This document shows positions 25,290 through 35,999 of a stretch of DNA of 64,000 nucleotides, piece by piece (the stretch's first letter is position 1; every line of letters begins with the position of its first letter). This DNA comes from Acanthosepion lycidas (lineage: Eukaryota; Mollusca; Cephalopoda; Sepiida; Sepiidae): NCBI GenBank assembly GCA_963932145.1, contig OZ010587.1:113985783-114049782 (forward strand), in the 5' to 3' direction. Made by a program: the position numbers and the translations under genes. The notes beneath the pieces are model-generated. The model searched no databases. It was not told the DNA's origin and worked only from the letters and a program-made list of their open reading frames with translations.

Positions 25290-25480
25290 AGCACACTGTC
25301 AGTGTACGGCGACACCTAGTGAAAATCAAACACACTACTCAGTAGTAATGGCCAATGAAACTAACTGGCTATTCACTATTTGACGCAGAATCCATTGTTT
25401 TCCATAGCGTTGCTTAGTTTTGGCTCAAAGCTGCAAGTATGGAGCACTCCGTGAGGACGGAAGTAATTTAACAAGTATTA
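25290..25480 (+). repeat. Unnamed dispersed repeat (ACCTAGTGA family), copy 2
   Basis: Carries the words ACACCTAGTGA, TACTCAGTAGTAATGGCCAA and GCTCAAAGCTGCAAGTATGG in the same order as the blocks at 18600-18760 and 19265-19330. Confidence 0.5.
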
Positions 25481-26050
25481 CTAGTAGAAGCAATAGTAAG
25501 TTAACTAGTATTAACCAGTAGTAAGTTAACCAGAATTAGTAGTAGAAGCAGTAGTAGTGTCCTGTAAACTTCTCTTTGTAGTATAAGGCCACAGCCTCAC
25601 CATGCTAGACGTTGCTGCTGTAGGATTTTCTAAGGAGTAGTGTTACTATCCATGGTTAATAATATGAGTTCGATAATAGTATCAAGTTATACTGAAAACA
25701 AATAAAGAACCTTTTGACTAACAGTACAGGAAGCACCAAAATATATTGGTACAAATTACTTATTTGTTATAATCGTGTTGCAATTTAAAATCTATAAGTT
25801 ACAACACTGGGATTGCTATAACGATATACAATTTTGTATAATTTTTATATATTAACAAATACTATTTAGAAAAATATGACAACTGGTAATAAATTTGCGT
25901 CAAGCTCTTATAATACATCACCATTCTTGATAGATTTTATATTGTCACAGTTTGGTATAGCCAGGAACAAAGGTGGCGGAGAGAAAAAGAAACAGAAAAT
26001 GAATATATATGATTTCGACCCAGATTGAGAAAAAAACAATATTCTTTCAA
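25481..26050. other. Unassigned DNA with AGTAG-rich stretch
   Basis: A low-complexity stretch of TAGTA and AGTAGAAGC words lies at 25470-25560; the rest is AT-rich and unassigned. Confidence 0.45.
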
Positions 26051-26052
26051 AT

Positions 26053-27278
26053 ATATGGTATCTTGACGATGCAACATAGGGAGGACCCTTCGAAGCTGCT
26101 GACCTCCGACGAGTTATTCCTGCTTTATCTCTGCTTGAACTTGAGATTAACTCGTCCAAATCAGAGGTAATAAACTTGAATTATAGTGCAGATGATTTTG
26201 AGAGTGTTATTCGGGATATCAGACTCACCCTTGAGGATATAAAAATAACACCTAAGGAGGAATTACACATTCTTGGTTCTCCAGTCTTTCCAATGGCCAT
26301 TCGAGAGTGTTTGGATACTAAGCATGTCATTCTAACAAGAATGACAGAGAAATTGCAATTAATTGATGCACATCCAGGCCTCTTCCTCTTGAAGAACAGT
26401 TTTTCGCTACCGAGTTTCCTCTACACTCTCCAAAGTGCCTCTTGCTACCTCGAACAGGATTTCTTAAATGAGATAGATATCACAATTATGAGATGCGCGG
26501 AGCTAAGTTGCAACGTTAATTTCGACGACACAGGCTGGAGGCAGGCAAAGCTCTTTTTGAGTTTCGGGGGCCTGGGCCTTCGATCAGCGGTAAACTTGGC
26601 CCTTCCAGCATATCTTTCTTCACTTTCGTTCAGTCGCGAATTAATTGATGAGATATTCGGTGGATCGTCTCAGTGTTTCTCGGGTAGTTCTTTCGAACAA
26701 ACTTGCAGCGTCTGGACCCAAGAATTACTTTCTATCCCACTAAACACATCAAAACAAAAAAGCTTGGAAAAATAAAATGCGAGTTCAATTTTAGTAATTT
26801 GAGGCTCTCTCTGAATCAGTATCGCCTCTCATGTCTACTTTCTGCTTCACAAATGAATAATGGCGCCTGGTTTCACAAATGAGTAGTGGCGCCTGGATCA
26901 ACGCAGTGCCAGGTTGGAGTCGCGATCCGTCTTGGACTCAAATTATGTGAGCGTCACAGATATAGATATGGAGCTTCCATCTATGAGTTTGGTTTGCATC
27001 TTCTCTCCTGTTGTCGTAGTGCCGACCGCTTTCCACAGCATGCAGCAATAAACGACATCATCAAAAGAGGTTTGGATGCGGCTGGGTTCCCTTCCCAAAT
27101 CGAACCCATAGGCCTCGACCGTGGTGATGGAAAGCGGCCGGATGGAATTACCATTTTCTCCTTTAAATTGGGAAAGTCGTTGATTTGGCATGCGACCTGT
27201 GCGGATACATTTTCCGCCGGTAATTTGATCAGGTCCGCGGTTGAGTCTAGGTCCGTCGCCTGGGACGCAGGGATATAA
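26053..27278 (+). pseudogene. RLE-type LINE relic: RT catalytic box to endonuclease
   Basis: Starts at the RT catalytic box WYLDDAT (26056-26076), followed at once by an in-frame stop (26077). A long open stretch to 26775 contains FLLKNSFSLPSFLYTLQSA and GWRQAKLFLSFGGLGLRSAV, typical of the RT thumb and connection in LINEs with a restriction-like endonuclease. After a frameshifted gap, 26886-27278 carries GLHLLSC (end of the Cys/His finger), RHAAINDIIKR-like words and KRPDGITIF, the RPD box of a PD-(D/E)XK nuclease. Two expected Cys are Tyr (HRYRYG) and the Asp expected after RPD is His (LIWHAT), so the nuclease would be dead. R2/R4/NeSL/Hero affinity is not resolved. Confidence 0.75.
26846..26897 (+). 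repeat. 26-bp tandem duplication inside the LINE relic
   Basis: The segment TTCACAAATGAATAATGGCG... is repeated with two changes at a 26-bp interval, and shifts the reading frame between the RT and endonuclease parts. Confidence 0.85.
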
Positions 27279-27654
27279 AAAATAGTTAAATATTCTTTTT
27301 CTGCTGATAGATTTTTTTTACTCTTGTGGCAGTAGAGATTTCTGGGTTTATTGGCCCTCGTTCGATTCGCGAAACGAAGTGGTTCTTGCAGTGTGTTTTA
27401 CTGGCGATGGGTCGAAGTAATGCTTTCTCCATTATTGTGGCTAGCAGAGGATAGCAAAAAAAAAAAAAAAGTTTATAGTTATTTTGTTTTTCCAGTTAAT
27501 TCCGATCTTTCAAAAATATTCTTCCAAAAATGTTCAAACTACCAGCGCCTCTCGTTTCGTGCGCGCGTGTAGACATGGCAATGTCAAGAAAGCCCAGTCC
27601 AATGGAATCCTAACGGATGAAACGCATTGCAAAAAGAAAACCTTCCAGTTTGAC
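27279..27654. other. Unassigned DNA with an A run
   Basis: A poly(A) run at about 27455-27469 may mark a retroposon end, but no partner is recognised. Confidence 0.4.
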
Positions 27655-27925
27655 ATATATATATATACATACATACATACATACATATACATTAAGAAAT
27701 GGACAAAGTCCGACAATTTATTTATTAAAGACATTTTTTATGTTTAACGTTCTTTTTATAGATACAAGTATTTAAGTAAATGCTCTGTTTATAATAAACA
27801 GTATTAAATAACATTTACCGGCCTGAATGTCCGAGAAATTTTCATAGAAAATATTCGTCCTTTGACAGGATTCGAACCTGCATCCTATGCCGGGCTAAAT
27901 GGCGGTTCCGTATAGGATGCAGGTT
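27655..27925 (-). mobile_element. tRNA-derived SINE (family 2) with a folded-back head
   Basis: From 27690 to about 27880 the minus strand matches the SINE at 56005-56405: body words GGACAAAGTCCGACAATTTA (27698) and TGAATGTCCGAGAAATTTTC (27824), then a B-box-like GCAGGTTCGAATCC (27858-27875). At 27881 the sequence turns around: GGCTAAATGGCGGTTCCGTA and the same B-box word continue on the plus strand, giving 19-bp perfect inverted arms. A (TA)n/(CATA)n tract begins the element at 27655. Confidence 0.7.
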
Positions 27926-27984
27926 CGAATTGAGGCTCTCTCTGGATCAGCACCACCTCATCTGTCTACTATCTGCTTCACAAC

Positions 27985-28450
27985 TGACTATCCTTTGTAG
28001 GTCTTAGCAATAATTGCCTTTATACTATCCTTTTCCAATCTCTGTTCAAGTAATACATTTTCGAAAAGAGGGTTAGGCCTGTTCCTCGTCTTTCACTCTT
28101 GCCTTTGGAGTGTCACATTTTCCAAGCCTTCTTTCTTCCATACGTGTCCACGAAAATTGAACTGTCTTTTTCTGATTCTATGTATAAGTATTATTTTTGT
28201 TGCCATTTTGCTTAAGACTTTCTCATTGCTCCGCTCATGTTATTCTAAGCATCCTTCTGTAGAACAAAATCACTGTTGCCTCCTCTTCATCTGTGATGAG
28301 ATTGTCTAGCATTGAATATTGACATATAGGAGGAGTGATATTACAGAATTGTTAAGCACTATTTTCTTTTTTTCTAAAGAATTTTTCTTCTTACTTAATA
28401 GTTTGTTTAGTCTTGGGAAGGCACCTTTAGAAACTAACAATAATAGATTT
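27985..28450 (-). pseudogene. Non-LTR RT C-terminal relic (RTE/BovB-like)
   Basis: Minus-strand frames give NKLLSKKKNSL near 28380, DNLITDEEEATV with FYRRML near 28300-28240, SSIFVDTYGRKKAWKM near 28140 and NVLLEQRLEKDSIKAIIAKT near 28030. These are the same ordered boxes as in 2060-2470 and 42560-42925. Stops and frameshifts throughout. The adjoining 27926-27984 repeats a word series from the LINE relic at 26795-26850. Confidence 0.65.
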
Positions 28451-29410
28451 GACGTTGAGAATTAATGGGCTAATCCCAAACTCATCCATTTTTTCTTTTA
28501 TTCGCGATAATCAATCAAATATTTTTTGTGAATTATAAATAGCATAAATTAAAATATTTAATAAACTGACCTCAAGATAAATTTTTATTATATTACAATA
28601 TTGAAATGACATTTGCTTCATTATAAACTCTTGGCAATGAATGATCGAATAGCTTAAGAGAAGTCTAGTAATTATTATTTATGATATTTTATGAAAACTG
28701 TAATCAGAAGCTCATATATTAAAGTTAGATTAGACTATGGTGTGGCGGACTTCACCACATTAATTTAACATTAGATTAGGAAACAGGGCTGATACAGAAA
28801 AGGATAAGCAAAAGACATTGTTACACATAATATGTATTTAACAAGATGTACGATATCAAACAACGATGTGAAAGAAAGCATGTATTTAAATAAGAAAAGG
28901 TTGAAATAAACAAGAGTTGTCTCTCTTTATCTGTTATTTTAGTATTTCAAAGTTCACTGGAATAATGTTTATGAGAGTCACTTATAATAACTGTTCTTAA
29001 AAGATTTGCAGTGTTAGAAAAGATTATGTGAGTGTATATAAGGTATGTTCAGCATGTGAGTGGTGTGTGTGAGTGAGAAGGTTGGCGCATGGTTTAAACT
29101 GTCGTGGATTCGTTTGGCAGCTGAATTCTCACTAATTAGCTAAAAAAATTTTTTTGCTTAAATAAGTGACTATAGGCTCAAGATCGCTGCGCGAGCGGAA
29201 TTATTCTTCACGTGCAGACGATCTGATTGGTTGGCATCGACCAATCAGCGAGTGAGCTTTGGGGAGACTTAAGAAAGCTGTGATCCGTTTCTTTCAAAAG
29301 TGTACAAAACTGACTACTTAAAAATAGAACCCTTACAAAATGGCGATTTATAAATTGTCTATAATAACGTAGTGATGATTAATTAACCAATGAATGCTTG
29401 GCGTTGTATG
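28451..29410. other. Unassigned DNA with a GC-richer patch
   Basis: No gene recognised. A GTATATAAGG word lies at about 29034, and a patch with GCTGCGCGAGCGG near 29187 is locally GC-rich. Confidence 0.4.
29228..29253. promoter_or_regulatory. Inverted pair of CCAAT boxes (possible)
   Basis: CTGATTGGT and ACCAATCAG form perfect 9-bp inverted arms 8 bases apart, each with a CCAAT core, about 190 bp after a TATA-like word. CCAAT pairs are typical of NF-Y-bound promoters, including LTR promoters. No transcript or start is visible, so this is only a suggestion. Confidence 0.25.
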
Positions 29411-29446
29411 TGATTTGTATGTATGTATGTATGTATGTATGTATGT
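29411..29446. repeat. (GTAT)n microsatellite
   Basis: About eight GTAT units. Confidence 0.95.
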
Positions 29447-29499
29447 GCGTAATAGATCCACACAATCGCATATCAAACATATCTACGGACGCGACTCAA

Positions 29500-29705
29500 C
29501 GACTGGTATCGTTTGAAGCAAGCGGAACTACTAATGTTGCCCTTAAGTAATATTCCAAAAAGCTGGATACCCACAAGCTCTACAAGAGAAGGAAGACTGC
29601 TGGAAAGTCAGGCACAAACTCAAAGAAAATCTTTTCGGCAAATGGCTTACGAGATAGGAATTTCTGAATCAAGTGTCGATTGTATTTTGAAGAGCACTCA
29701 TTAGA
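29500..29705 (+). pseudogene. Transposase N-terminal relic (HTH region)
   Basis: The plus-strand frame contains RKSFRQMAYEIGISESSVDC followed by ILKSTH, the second helix-turn-helix pattern of many Tc1/mariner-type transposases. An upstream frame (ASGTTNVALK near 29518) resembles the N-terminal segment of the same class. No catalytic domain or inverted ends were found. Confidence 0.45.
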
Positions 29706-30329
29706 AAAGTGCAATTTCGATATCAGTTGACACCTTTAATGAAGATGATTCTTGTAGTCATTATGATTGGGAAATATCTTGATAAAAACTTTTTTATCAA
29801 AGAAGAATCTACTGAGTGATTTTGGTAAAGAAGTAATACTGGATGCCTGCTGAGGTCCCCAAGCCTAACGCAAATGAACTTTTCTTTAATGAGCGCTTCA
29901 GATATATGATTTATGACACGACGTCAGCCATAATCAGTGAAATGAAAGGGATTAGAGTTGTACGTAATTCCACAGGTCCACGTTGTTATTTATTGTGTTT
30001 TCATACACAATTGTGGCACAAGGCCAAAAAGGGGAGCGGTTGAGGCTGGTCGTCACTATCTATCTTATTCCTAGCTAATCCAATTCACGACCCATTCATT
30101 CATTACAATTTGCCCATTCACCAGAAAAATTCGTCCATCACCAATCAATCCTCCATACACCGTAATACCGCATTCTCTCAAGGGGGTCCTACACGTTGAC
30201 AAAACTGTGTTTGTACTACAATATCCATCAGTTCTAACGCTTGCAATATCTCAAAATGATTTTACATTTATCTTTTTTTATTGCTGGAATTATTCTTTTT
30301 AAACATTTTATCCCAAGTAAGGCAATAAA
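29706..30329. other. Unassigned DNA
   Basis: No gene recognised. The word GTGGCACAAGGCC at 30012 recurs in the satellite that starts 640 bp downstream and in the dispersed repeat near 19273. Confidence 0.4.
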
Positions 30330-30655
30330 GCCACTAAGACACAAGGGGATTACTGAGTGTTAGATAATATGATAAAAACTATTATTAAGGAGAGAGGACA
30401 ATAAAAGAACAAGGATTAAGAAGACAGGAGATAATGATTGACATTGCATTTAATTTTTTTCAAGATCAAAGCTAATAAAGCCACTAGGATGCAAGGGGTT
30501 ACTGAGTGTTAGAGAATATGAGAAAAAACTACTATTAAGGAGAGAGGACAATAAAAGAAGTGGAATTAAGAAGACAGAAGATAACGATTGACATTACATT
30601 TAAATTTTTGAAGATCAAAGCCAATAAAGCCACTAGGATGAAAAGGGGTTACTAA
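30330..30655. repeat. ~149-bp direct repeat, two full copies plus a start
   Basis: Copies begin at 30330, 30480 and 30629 with GCCACTAGGATGCAAGGGG-like sequence and contain AGAGAGGACAATAAAAGAA. The third copy is cut off after about 27 bp by the first unit of the 240-bp satellite. Confidence 0.9.
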
Positions 30656-33460
30656 GGGTGGAGTTTCTTTCGGGGTGGTAGACTGAACCTGAACCCGTTT
30701 ATACGGGTTCAAAGGGCATATTTTTGCCCGAGCCGACGGGCTCGGAAACCTCACGTTAAACCGACCTTGTGCCACATGATGCCCTCGTGGAGGGGTGACT
30801 AAATACCGTTCAGCCCGAAGTCGGGTGACCGGCTGATCGGTTGAACTCTCTGCCTTCGGACGTGGAGGAACCCGAACGAGGCTACGCCGAAGGGTGGAGT
30901 CTCTTTCGGGGGGCAAATCGTCCCTGAACCCATTTATATGGGTTCAAAGGGCATATTTTTGGCCGAGCCCACGGGCTAGGAGTTCCCACGTTAAACCGGC
31001 CTCGTGTCACATGACGCCCTCGTGGGGGGGTGACTGAATGCCGTTCAGCCCGAAGTCGGACGACCGGCTGACCGTCTGATCAGTTGAACTATCTGCCTTC
31101 GGGCATGGAGGAACCCACTCGAGGCTACGCCGAAGGGTGGAGACTCTTTCGGGGAGGTTAACCGACCCTGAACCCGTGTATACGGGTTCAAAGGGCATAT
31201 TTTTTGGCCAAGTCCAAGGACACGGAAACCGCACGTTAAACCGGCCTTGTGCCACATGTTTCCCTCGTGGGCGTGGGGGTGACTGAATACCGTTCAGTCC
31301 GAAGTCGGGCCACCGTCTGATCGGCTGATCGTTTGAACTCTCTACCTACGGGCGGGGAGGAACCCGAAGGAGGCTACGCCGAATGGCGGAGTCTCTTTTG
31401 GGGATGTAGACCGACCCTGAACCCGTTTATACGGGTACGAAGGGCATATTTTTGGCCAAGCCCACGGGCTCGGAAACCGCACGTTAAACCGGCCTTGTGC
31501 CACATGATTCCCTCGTGGAGGGGTGACTAAATACCGTTCAGCCCGAAGTCGGACGACCGGCTGACCGGCTGATCAGTTGAACTCTCTGCCTTCGGGCAGG
31601 GAGGAACCCACTCGAGGCTAAGCTGAAGGGTGGAGTCTCTTTCGGGGAGGTAGACCGACTCTGAACCCTTTTATACGGGTTCAAAGGGCATATTTTTAGC
31701 CGAGCCGACGGGCTCGGAAACCCAACGTTAAACCGGCCTTGTGCCACATGATGCCCCCGTGGAGGGGTGACTAAATACCGTTCAGCCGGAAGTCGGGCGA
31801 CCGGCTGATCGGTTGAACTCTATACCTTCGGAAGTGGAGGAACCCGAACGAGGCTACGCCGAAGGGTGGAGTCTCTTTCGAGGGGAAAATCGTCCCTGAA
31901 CCCGTTTATATGGGTTCAAAGGGCATATTTTTGGCCGAGCCCACGGGCTAGGATTTCCCACGTTAAACCGGCCTTGTGCCACATAATGCCCTCGGGGAGG
32001 GGTGACTAAATACCGTTCAGTCCGAAGTCGAGCGACCGGCTGATCGGCTGATCGGTTGAACTCTCTGCCTTCGGACGTGGAGGAACCCGAAGGAGGCTAC
32101 GCTGAAGGGTGGAGTCTCGTTCGGGGAGGTAAACCGACCCTGAACTCGTGTATACGGGTTCAAAGGGCATATTTTTGGCCGTGCCCACGGGCTCGGAGAT
32201 CCCACGTCAAACCGGCCTTGTGCCACATGATGCCCTCGTGGGGGGTGACTAAATACCGTTCAGCCCGAAGTCGGGCGACCGGATGATCGGCTGAACTCTC
32301 TGTCTACGGGCGAGGAGGAACCCGAAAGAGGCTACGCCGAAGCGTGGAGCCTCTTTCGGGGTGGTAGACTGACCCTGAACCCGTTTATACGGGTTCAAAG
32401 GGCATATTAAACCGGCCTTGTGCCACATGATGCCCTCGTGGGGGGTGGGGGTGACTAAATATCGTTCAGCCCAAAGGAGGCTACGCCGAAGTGTGGAGTC
32501 TCTTTCGGGGAGGTAGACCGACCCTGAAACCTTTTATACGTTCAGTCCGACCGGCTGATCGGCTGATCGGTTGAACTCTCTGCCTTCGGACGTGGAGGAA
32601 CCCGAGGGAGGTTACGCTGAAGGGTGGTGTCTCGTTAGTGGAGTTAACCCGACCCTGAACCCGTGTATACGGGTTCAAAGGGCATATTTTTGGCCGAGCC
32701 CACGGGCTAGGAGTTCCCACGTTAAACCGGCCTTGTGTCACATGATGTCCTCGTTGACTGAATACTGTTCAGCCCAAAGTCGGACGACCGGCTGACCGGC
32801 TGATCAGTTGAACTCTCTGCCTTCGGACGTGGAGGAACTCGAAGAAGGCTACGCTGAAGGGTGGAGTCTCTTTCGGGGAGGTTAACCGACCCTGAACCCG
32901 TGTATACGGGTTCAAAGGGCATATTTTTTGACCAAGTCCACGGACACGGAAACCCCACGTTAAACCGGCCTTGTGCCACATGATGCCCTCGTCGGGGGAG
33001 GGGGTGACTAAATACTGTTCAGTCCGAAGTCGGGCGACCGGCTGATCGCCTGATCGGTTGAACTCTCTGCCTTCGGGCAGAGAGGAACCCGAACGAGGCT
33101 ACGCCGAAGGGTGGAGTCTCTTTCGGGGAGGTAAACCGACCCTGAACTCGTTTATACGGGTTAAAAGGGCATATTTTTGGCCGAGCCTACGTTAAACCGA
33201 CCTTGTGCCACATGATACCCTCGTGGTGGGGTGACTAAATACCGTTCACTCCGAAGTCGGGTGACCGGCTGTTCGGTTGAACTCGACCTTTGGGCAGGGA
33301 GGAACCCGAACGAGGCTACGCTGAAGGGCGGAGTCTCTTTCGTGGTGGTAAATCGACCCTGAACCCGTTTATACGGGCTAGGAGATCCCACGTTAAACCG
33401 GCCTTGTGCCACATGATATCCTCGTGGTGGGTGACTAAATACTGTTCAGTCTGAAGTCTG
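30656..33460. repeat. ~240-bp GC-richer tandem satellite, 13 units
   Basis: Units starting with GGGTGGAGTCTCTTTCGGGG (or close variants) begin at about 30656, 30892, 31135, 31384, 31628, 31864, 32107, 32342, 32491, 32622, 32859, 33109 and 33326. Most are 235-250 bp; two are shortened (149 and 131 bp). Each full unit carries several potential hairpins: GAACCCG/CGGGTTC around a TA-rich loop, CCGAGCCC/GGGCTCGG, and GCCCGA/TCGGGC. Minus-strand frames of 60-85 codons recur in unit after unit but are interrupted and shift with unit length, so I do not treat them as genes. The array is visibly richer in G and C than its flanks. Confidence 0.95.
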
Positions 33461-33840
33461 GAGTGATGTCCGTCAGGTGTCGGTCAGTCTAGTCATTGGT
33501 AGTCCAGAGTCGCGTTCAGACAAGTAATACTAAACTTGATTGTTCGTGCTAACACTTTCTACTTCTCTGTATATATTCCTGTTTGTAATATATCTGTGTT
33601 TATTCCATATACGTGTTCGAGTTCTTTATTGGTTCTACCTTGGACTATCACCGTGGTACAAGGAACCGAACCATAACACATATATTTACAGTTAACCCGT
33701 GCCATATTCACTGGGGCAAGCCGCCCTATTCCACTGGCATTCTATTTGTAATTAGAAAGTTCCATTTCGTCAGTTTCTTAGCAAAGCGCTTATATTTTAT
33801 AGAAAATTAGTCGAGGTACCCGGCGTTGCCCGAGTGAACA
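33461..33840. other. Sequence between satellite and LINE fragment, unassigned
   Basis: The satellite decays into unique-looking DNA with AT-rich words such as TTCCTGTTTGTAATATATC. It could be the end of a larger element that carries the satellite, but I found no second copy to define one. Confidence 0.35.
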
Positions 33841-33879
33841 TGGCTGCAATTCTATCGCACTCCCTTGTATCCCCACATC

Positions 33880-34020
33880 CCCTGTCTAGAAATGTCTGCC
33901 TGCATACACTCTTGCTTGCATTATCTGTTGGTATACTAAACTGCTTCCCCCTCATCTTTTTACGGTATGTCTTTCGCAAGTTTTTCAGTGTTCTTAATAA
34001 AGAAAATCCATTAAAAAAAA
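33880..34020 (+). mobile_element. Second copy of the insert found at 6606-6742
   Basis: ATGTCTGCCTGCATACACTC... to the A-rich end near 34020 matches 6606-6742 on the opposite strand, and in both places it is followed by GGAACAAAAATCCCAGTAGT from the Jockey/I-type LINE. Confidence 0.65.
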
Positions 34021-34029
34021 AGGGAACAA

Positions 34030-34385
34030 AAATCCCAGTAGTGGAATAACACAAGTTCGTAGGAATCATCTTTGACAAAAAATTAAATTCCACATTTAAA
34101 ATATTTAAAAGTAAAATGTAGCAAAATTCTCCACCTTCTGTGTGTAGTGGCCCGTACTGAATGGGGAGCAGATCGAGAAAACACTAATTAAATTATACAG
34201 ATCACTCCTCCGGTCAAAACTGAATTACGCTAGTTTCACATATGGGGCAGCCAGAAAATCATACCTAAAACTACTCAATGCAACCTATCATCAAGTCCAA
34301 AGACAAATACTTGGGGTCCATAGAACATCCCCAGTGAAGAGATTATACACAAAAGCTAATGAAACACCACCACATTTATATATGT
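34030..34385 (+). pseudogene. Jockey/I-type LINE RT fragment
   Basis: Frames give EWGADREKTLIKLYRSLLRS near 34155-34210, then NYASFTYGAARKSYLKLLNA and VHRTSPVKRLYTKANETPP near 34320-34370. It is nearly identical to the opposite-strand segment at about 6250-6590 and belongs to the same family as 5070-9080. Stops and frame changes make it a relic. Confidence 0.75.
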
Positions 34386-34519
34386 ATGTATGTATGTATA
34401 TATTAGGATACGAAGACGTTTATCCGCGACTATGAGAGGACCCTATTGAAAATAACTAGACAAAATACTAGCTTATTTAATGGGACATGCCTTAATAAAA
34501 TCATGTTGCCAAAATATAC

Positions 34520-34521
34520 TC

Positions 34522-34590
<69 letters not shown>

Positions 34591-34592
34591 AT
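34520..34592. repeat. (TA)n microsatellite
   Basis: Long TA tract with three interruptions. Confidence 0.95.
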
Positions 34593-35221
34593 GCCGGGTG
34601 TAGCAGCAAAATTATCCAAATCGTGTAAAAGTATAATTATCCATCCAGCAAAATGTTTAATATCTAAAAAACATAAAAAAACTAATTGAGTTTTTTTTCC
34701 AGGATTTTAGATATGAACTCTTAACACCATTTTTTAGTAAAGAATCAATTGTAAAACTCTTTTGAGTTATTCAACTAAAATGAGAACGGGTTAAAATAGT
34801 TATGAGTTAAACCCACCGTCTTCCCAACTGAGAGATGAAAATGATCATTCACGCCTTTAGTAATGGCACCAACATTCATACACTTCGCTTCCATCTTAAA
34901 AGTCCATTCAAGAATCTTCAAGAGAATACGTTTAAAAAGAGGGAACAGTAGAGATGAAAATTGGATCAGGGAGGGTCACAACAGGAAGAGACAACAACAT
35001 TTCAACTTAGAGATAAAGAGATCAATTAGAAAAGATCCAACTCAATTCAAAAGACGTTTGGCACGTGAGAGTGGAGTTTCTGCTATGACAGTCCAAAGAA
35101 TATTGTAAAAAGAATTGAAAATTAAATCGTACGTGAAAACATTCAGGCAACTTGTGACTCCAGGACAGAAAATTAAGAGTTTAGAGAGGGCGAATTAGAA
35201 TTAGTTGGAAAATAATCCTGG

Positions 35222-35225
<4 letters not shown>
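34593..35225 (+). pseudogene. Tc1/mariner transposase N-terminal relic
   Basis: Starts with GCCGGGTGTAGCAGCAAAAT right after (TA)n, which could be a transposon end. The frame at 34863-35108 carries KRSIRKDPTQFKRRLARESG and VSAMTVQRIL, and continues after a stop with KELKIKSYVKTFRQLVTPGQ and KSLERAN: the HTH and linker order of Tc1/mariner transposases. The frame then reaches LENNPGII, just before the catalytic domain should begin, and is cut by (TA)n carrying a MITE. Confidence 0.7.
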
Positions 35226-35284
<59 letters not shown>

Positions 35285-35378
35285 GTTGGTGCAAAAATAA
35301 TGACGTAATAATGTCGTTTTTTGACGTATTTTTTAACGTCAAAAAATGACATTATTACGTCATTATTTTTGCACCAAC

Positions 35379-35426
<48 letters not shown>
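35226..35426. repeat. (TA)n interrupted by a MITE
   Basis: About 55 bp of pure TA, then the 102-bp MITE, then about 44 bp of TA. Confidence 0.97.
35281..35382. mobile_element. Palindromic mariner MITE, copy 3
   Basis: Cleanest of the three copies: both ends intact (TTAGGTTGGTGCAAAAATAA and its exact complement) and arms matching almost base for base. It lies within (TA)n, which offers a TA target at every second position. Confidence 0.95.
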
Positions 35427-35428
<2 letters not shown>

Positions 35429-35999
35429 TTAAAAGTATGGAGGGCAGGAAGGCCTAATACCAGAATTAAAAAATATACGTGTGGGCATGTTTAGATTAAC
35501 CAATTAAAAGTCGCATCTTAGTTAAAATAAGATAATGAAAAATAGGATCAGTGGGTGGAGGGAGGTGGCTTATTAATTCATGTCTTGATAAATTAACACT
35601 ACAGACAAGTCAGCAGCGAACATATTCTAACCAAATACACGGTTCACATTTGGTGAAGTAGACATAGAGTTACCTTGAACAAAAAATTACTTTTAAGAAT
35701 TTTTCAGAATATTTTTATACTACGGAAGCTTTATGGTCAATAAAACAAGGGAATATTAAAGTTGAAAAATCAAATAAAAATTCTGTGGACCATTATATAC
35801 TTATAAAATAATGGCTATGTAATTGTAATTCGTAAAATATTTATGACAAATTCTTTTAACTATATTTTAATGTAAAATTTATACAATGCCTACATATTAC
35901 AGTTAATTCATTTCTTTAGTTTAGTAGAACTTTATTTTTAGGAAAAAATTATAATATCCAGCTTTTCTTGTAAACACAGGGGACATGGGTCATATAAGG
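35427..35999. other. Unassigned AT-rich DNA
   Basis: No gene or repeat family recognised. Confidence 0.45.

Noticed and set aside
27858-27922. tRNA gene (B-box-containing sequences here, at 56329-56405 and elsewhere)
   Set aside because: The bodies downstream are dispersed repeats and the cloverleafs are imperfect; they are SINE heads.
30566-33412. Recurring minus-strand frames beginning M(W)AQGRFNV... in the satellite
   Set aside because: They recur because the DNA unit recurs; the units are not multiples of three and many carry stops or shifts.
30330-33460. CRISPR-like array
   Set aside because: Units are contiguous tandem repeats of 149 and ~240 bp without unique spacers, in a eukaryotic context.
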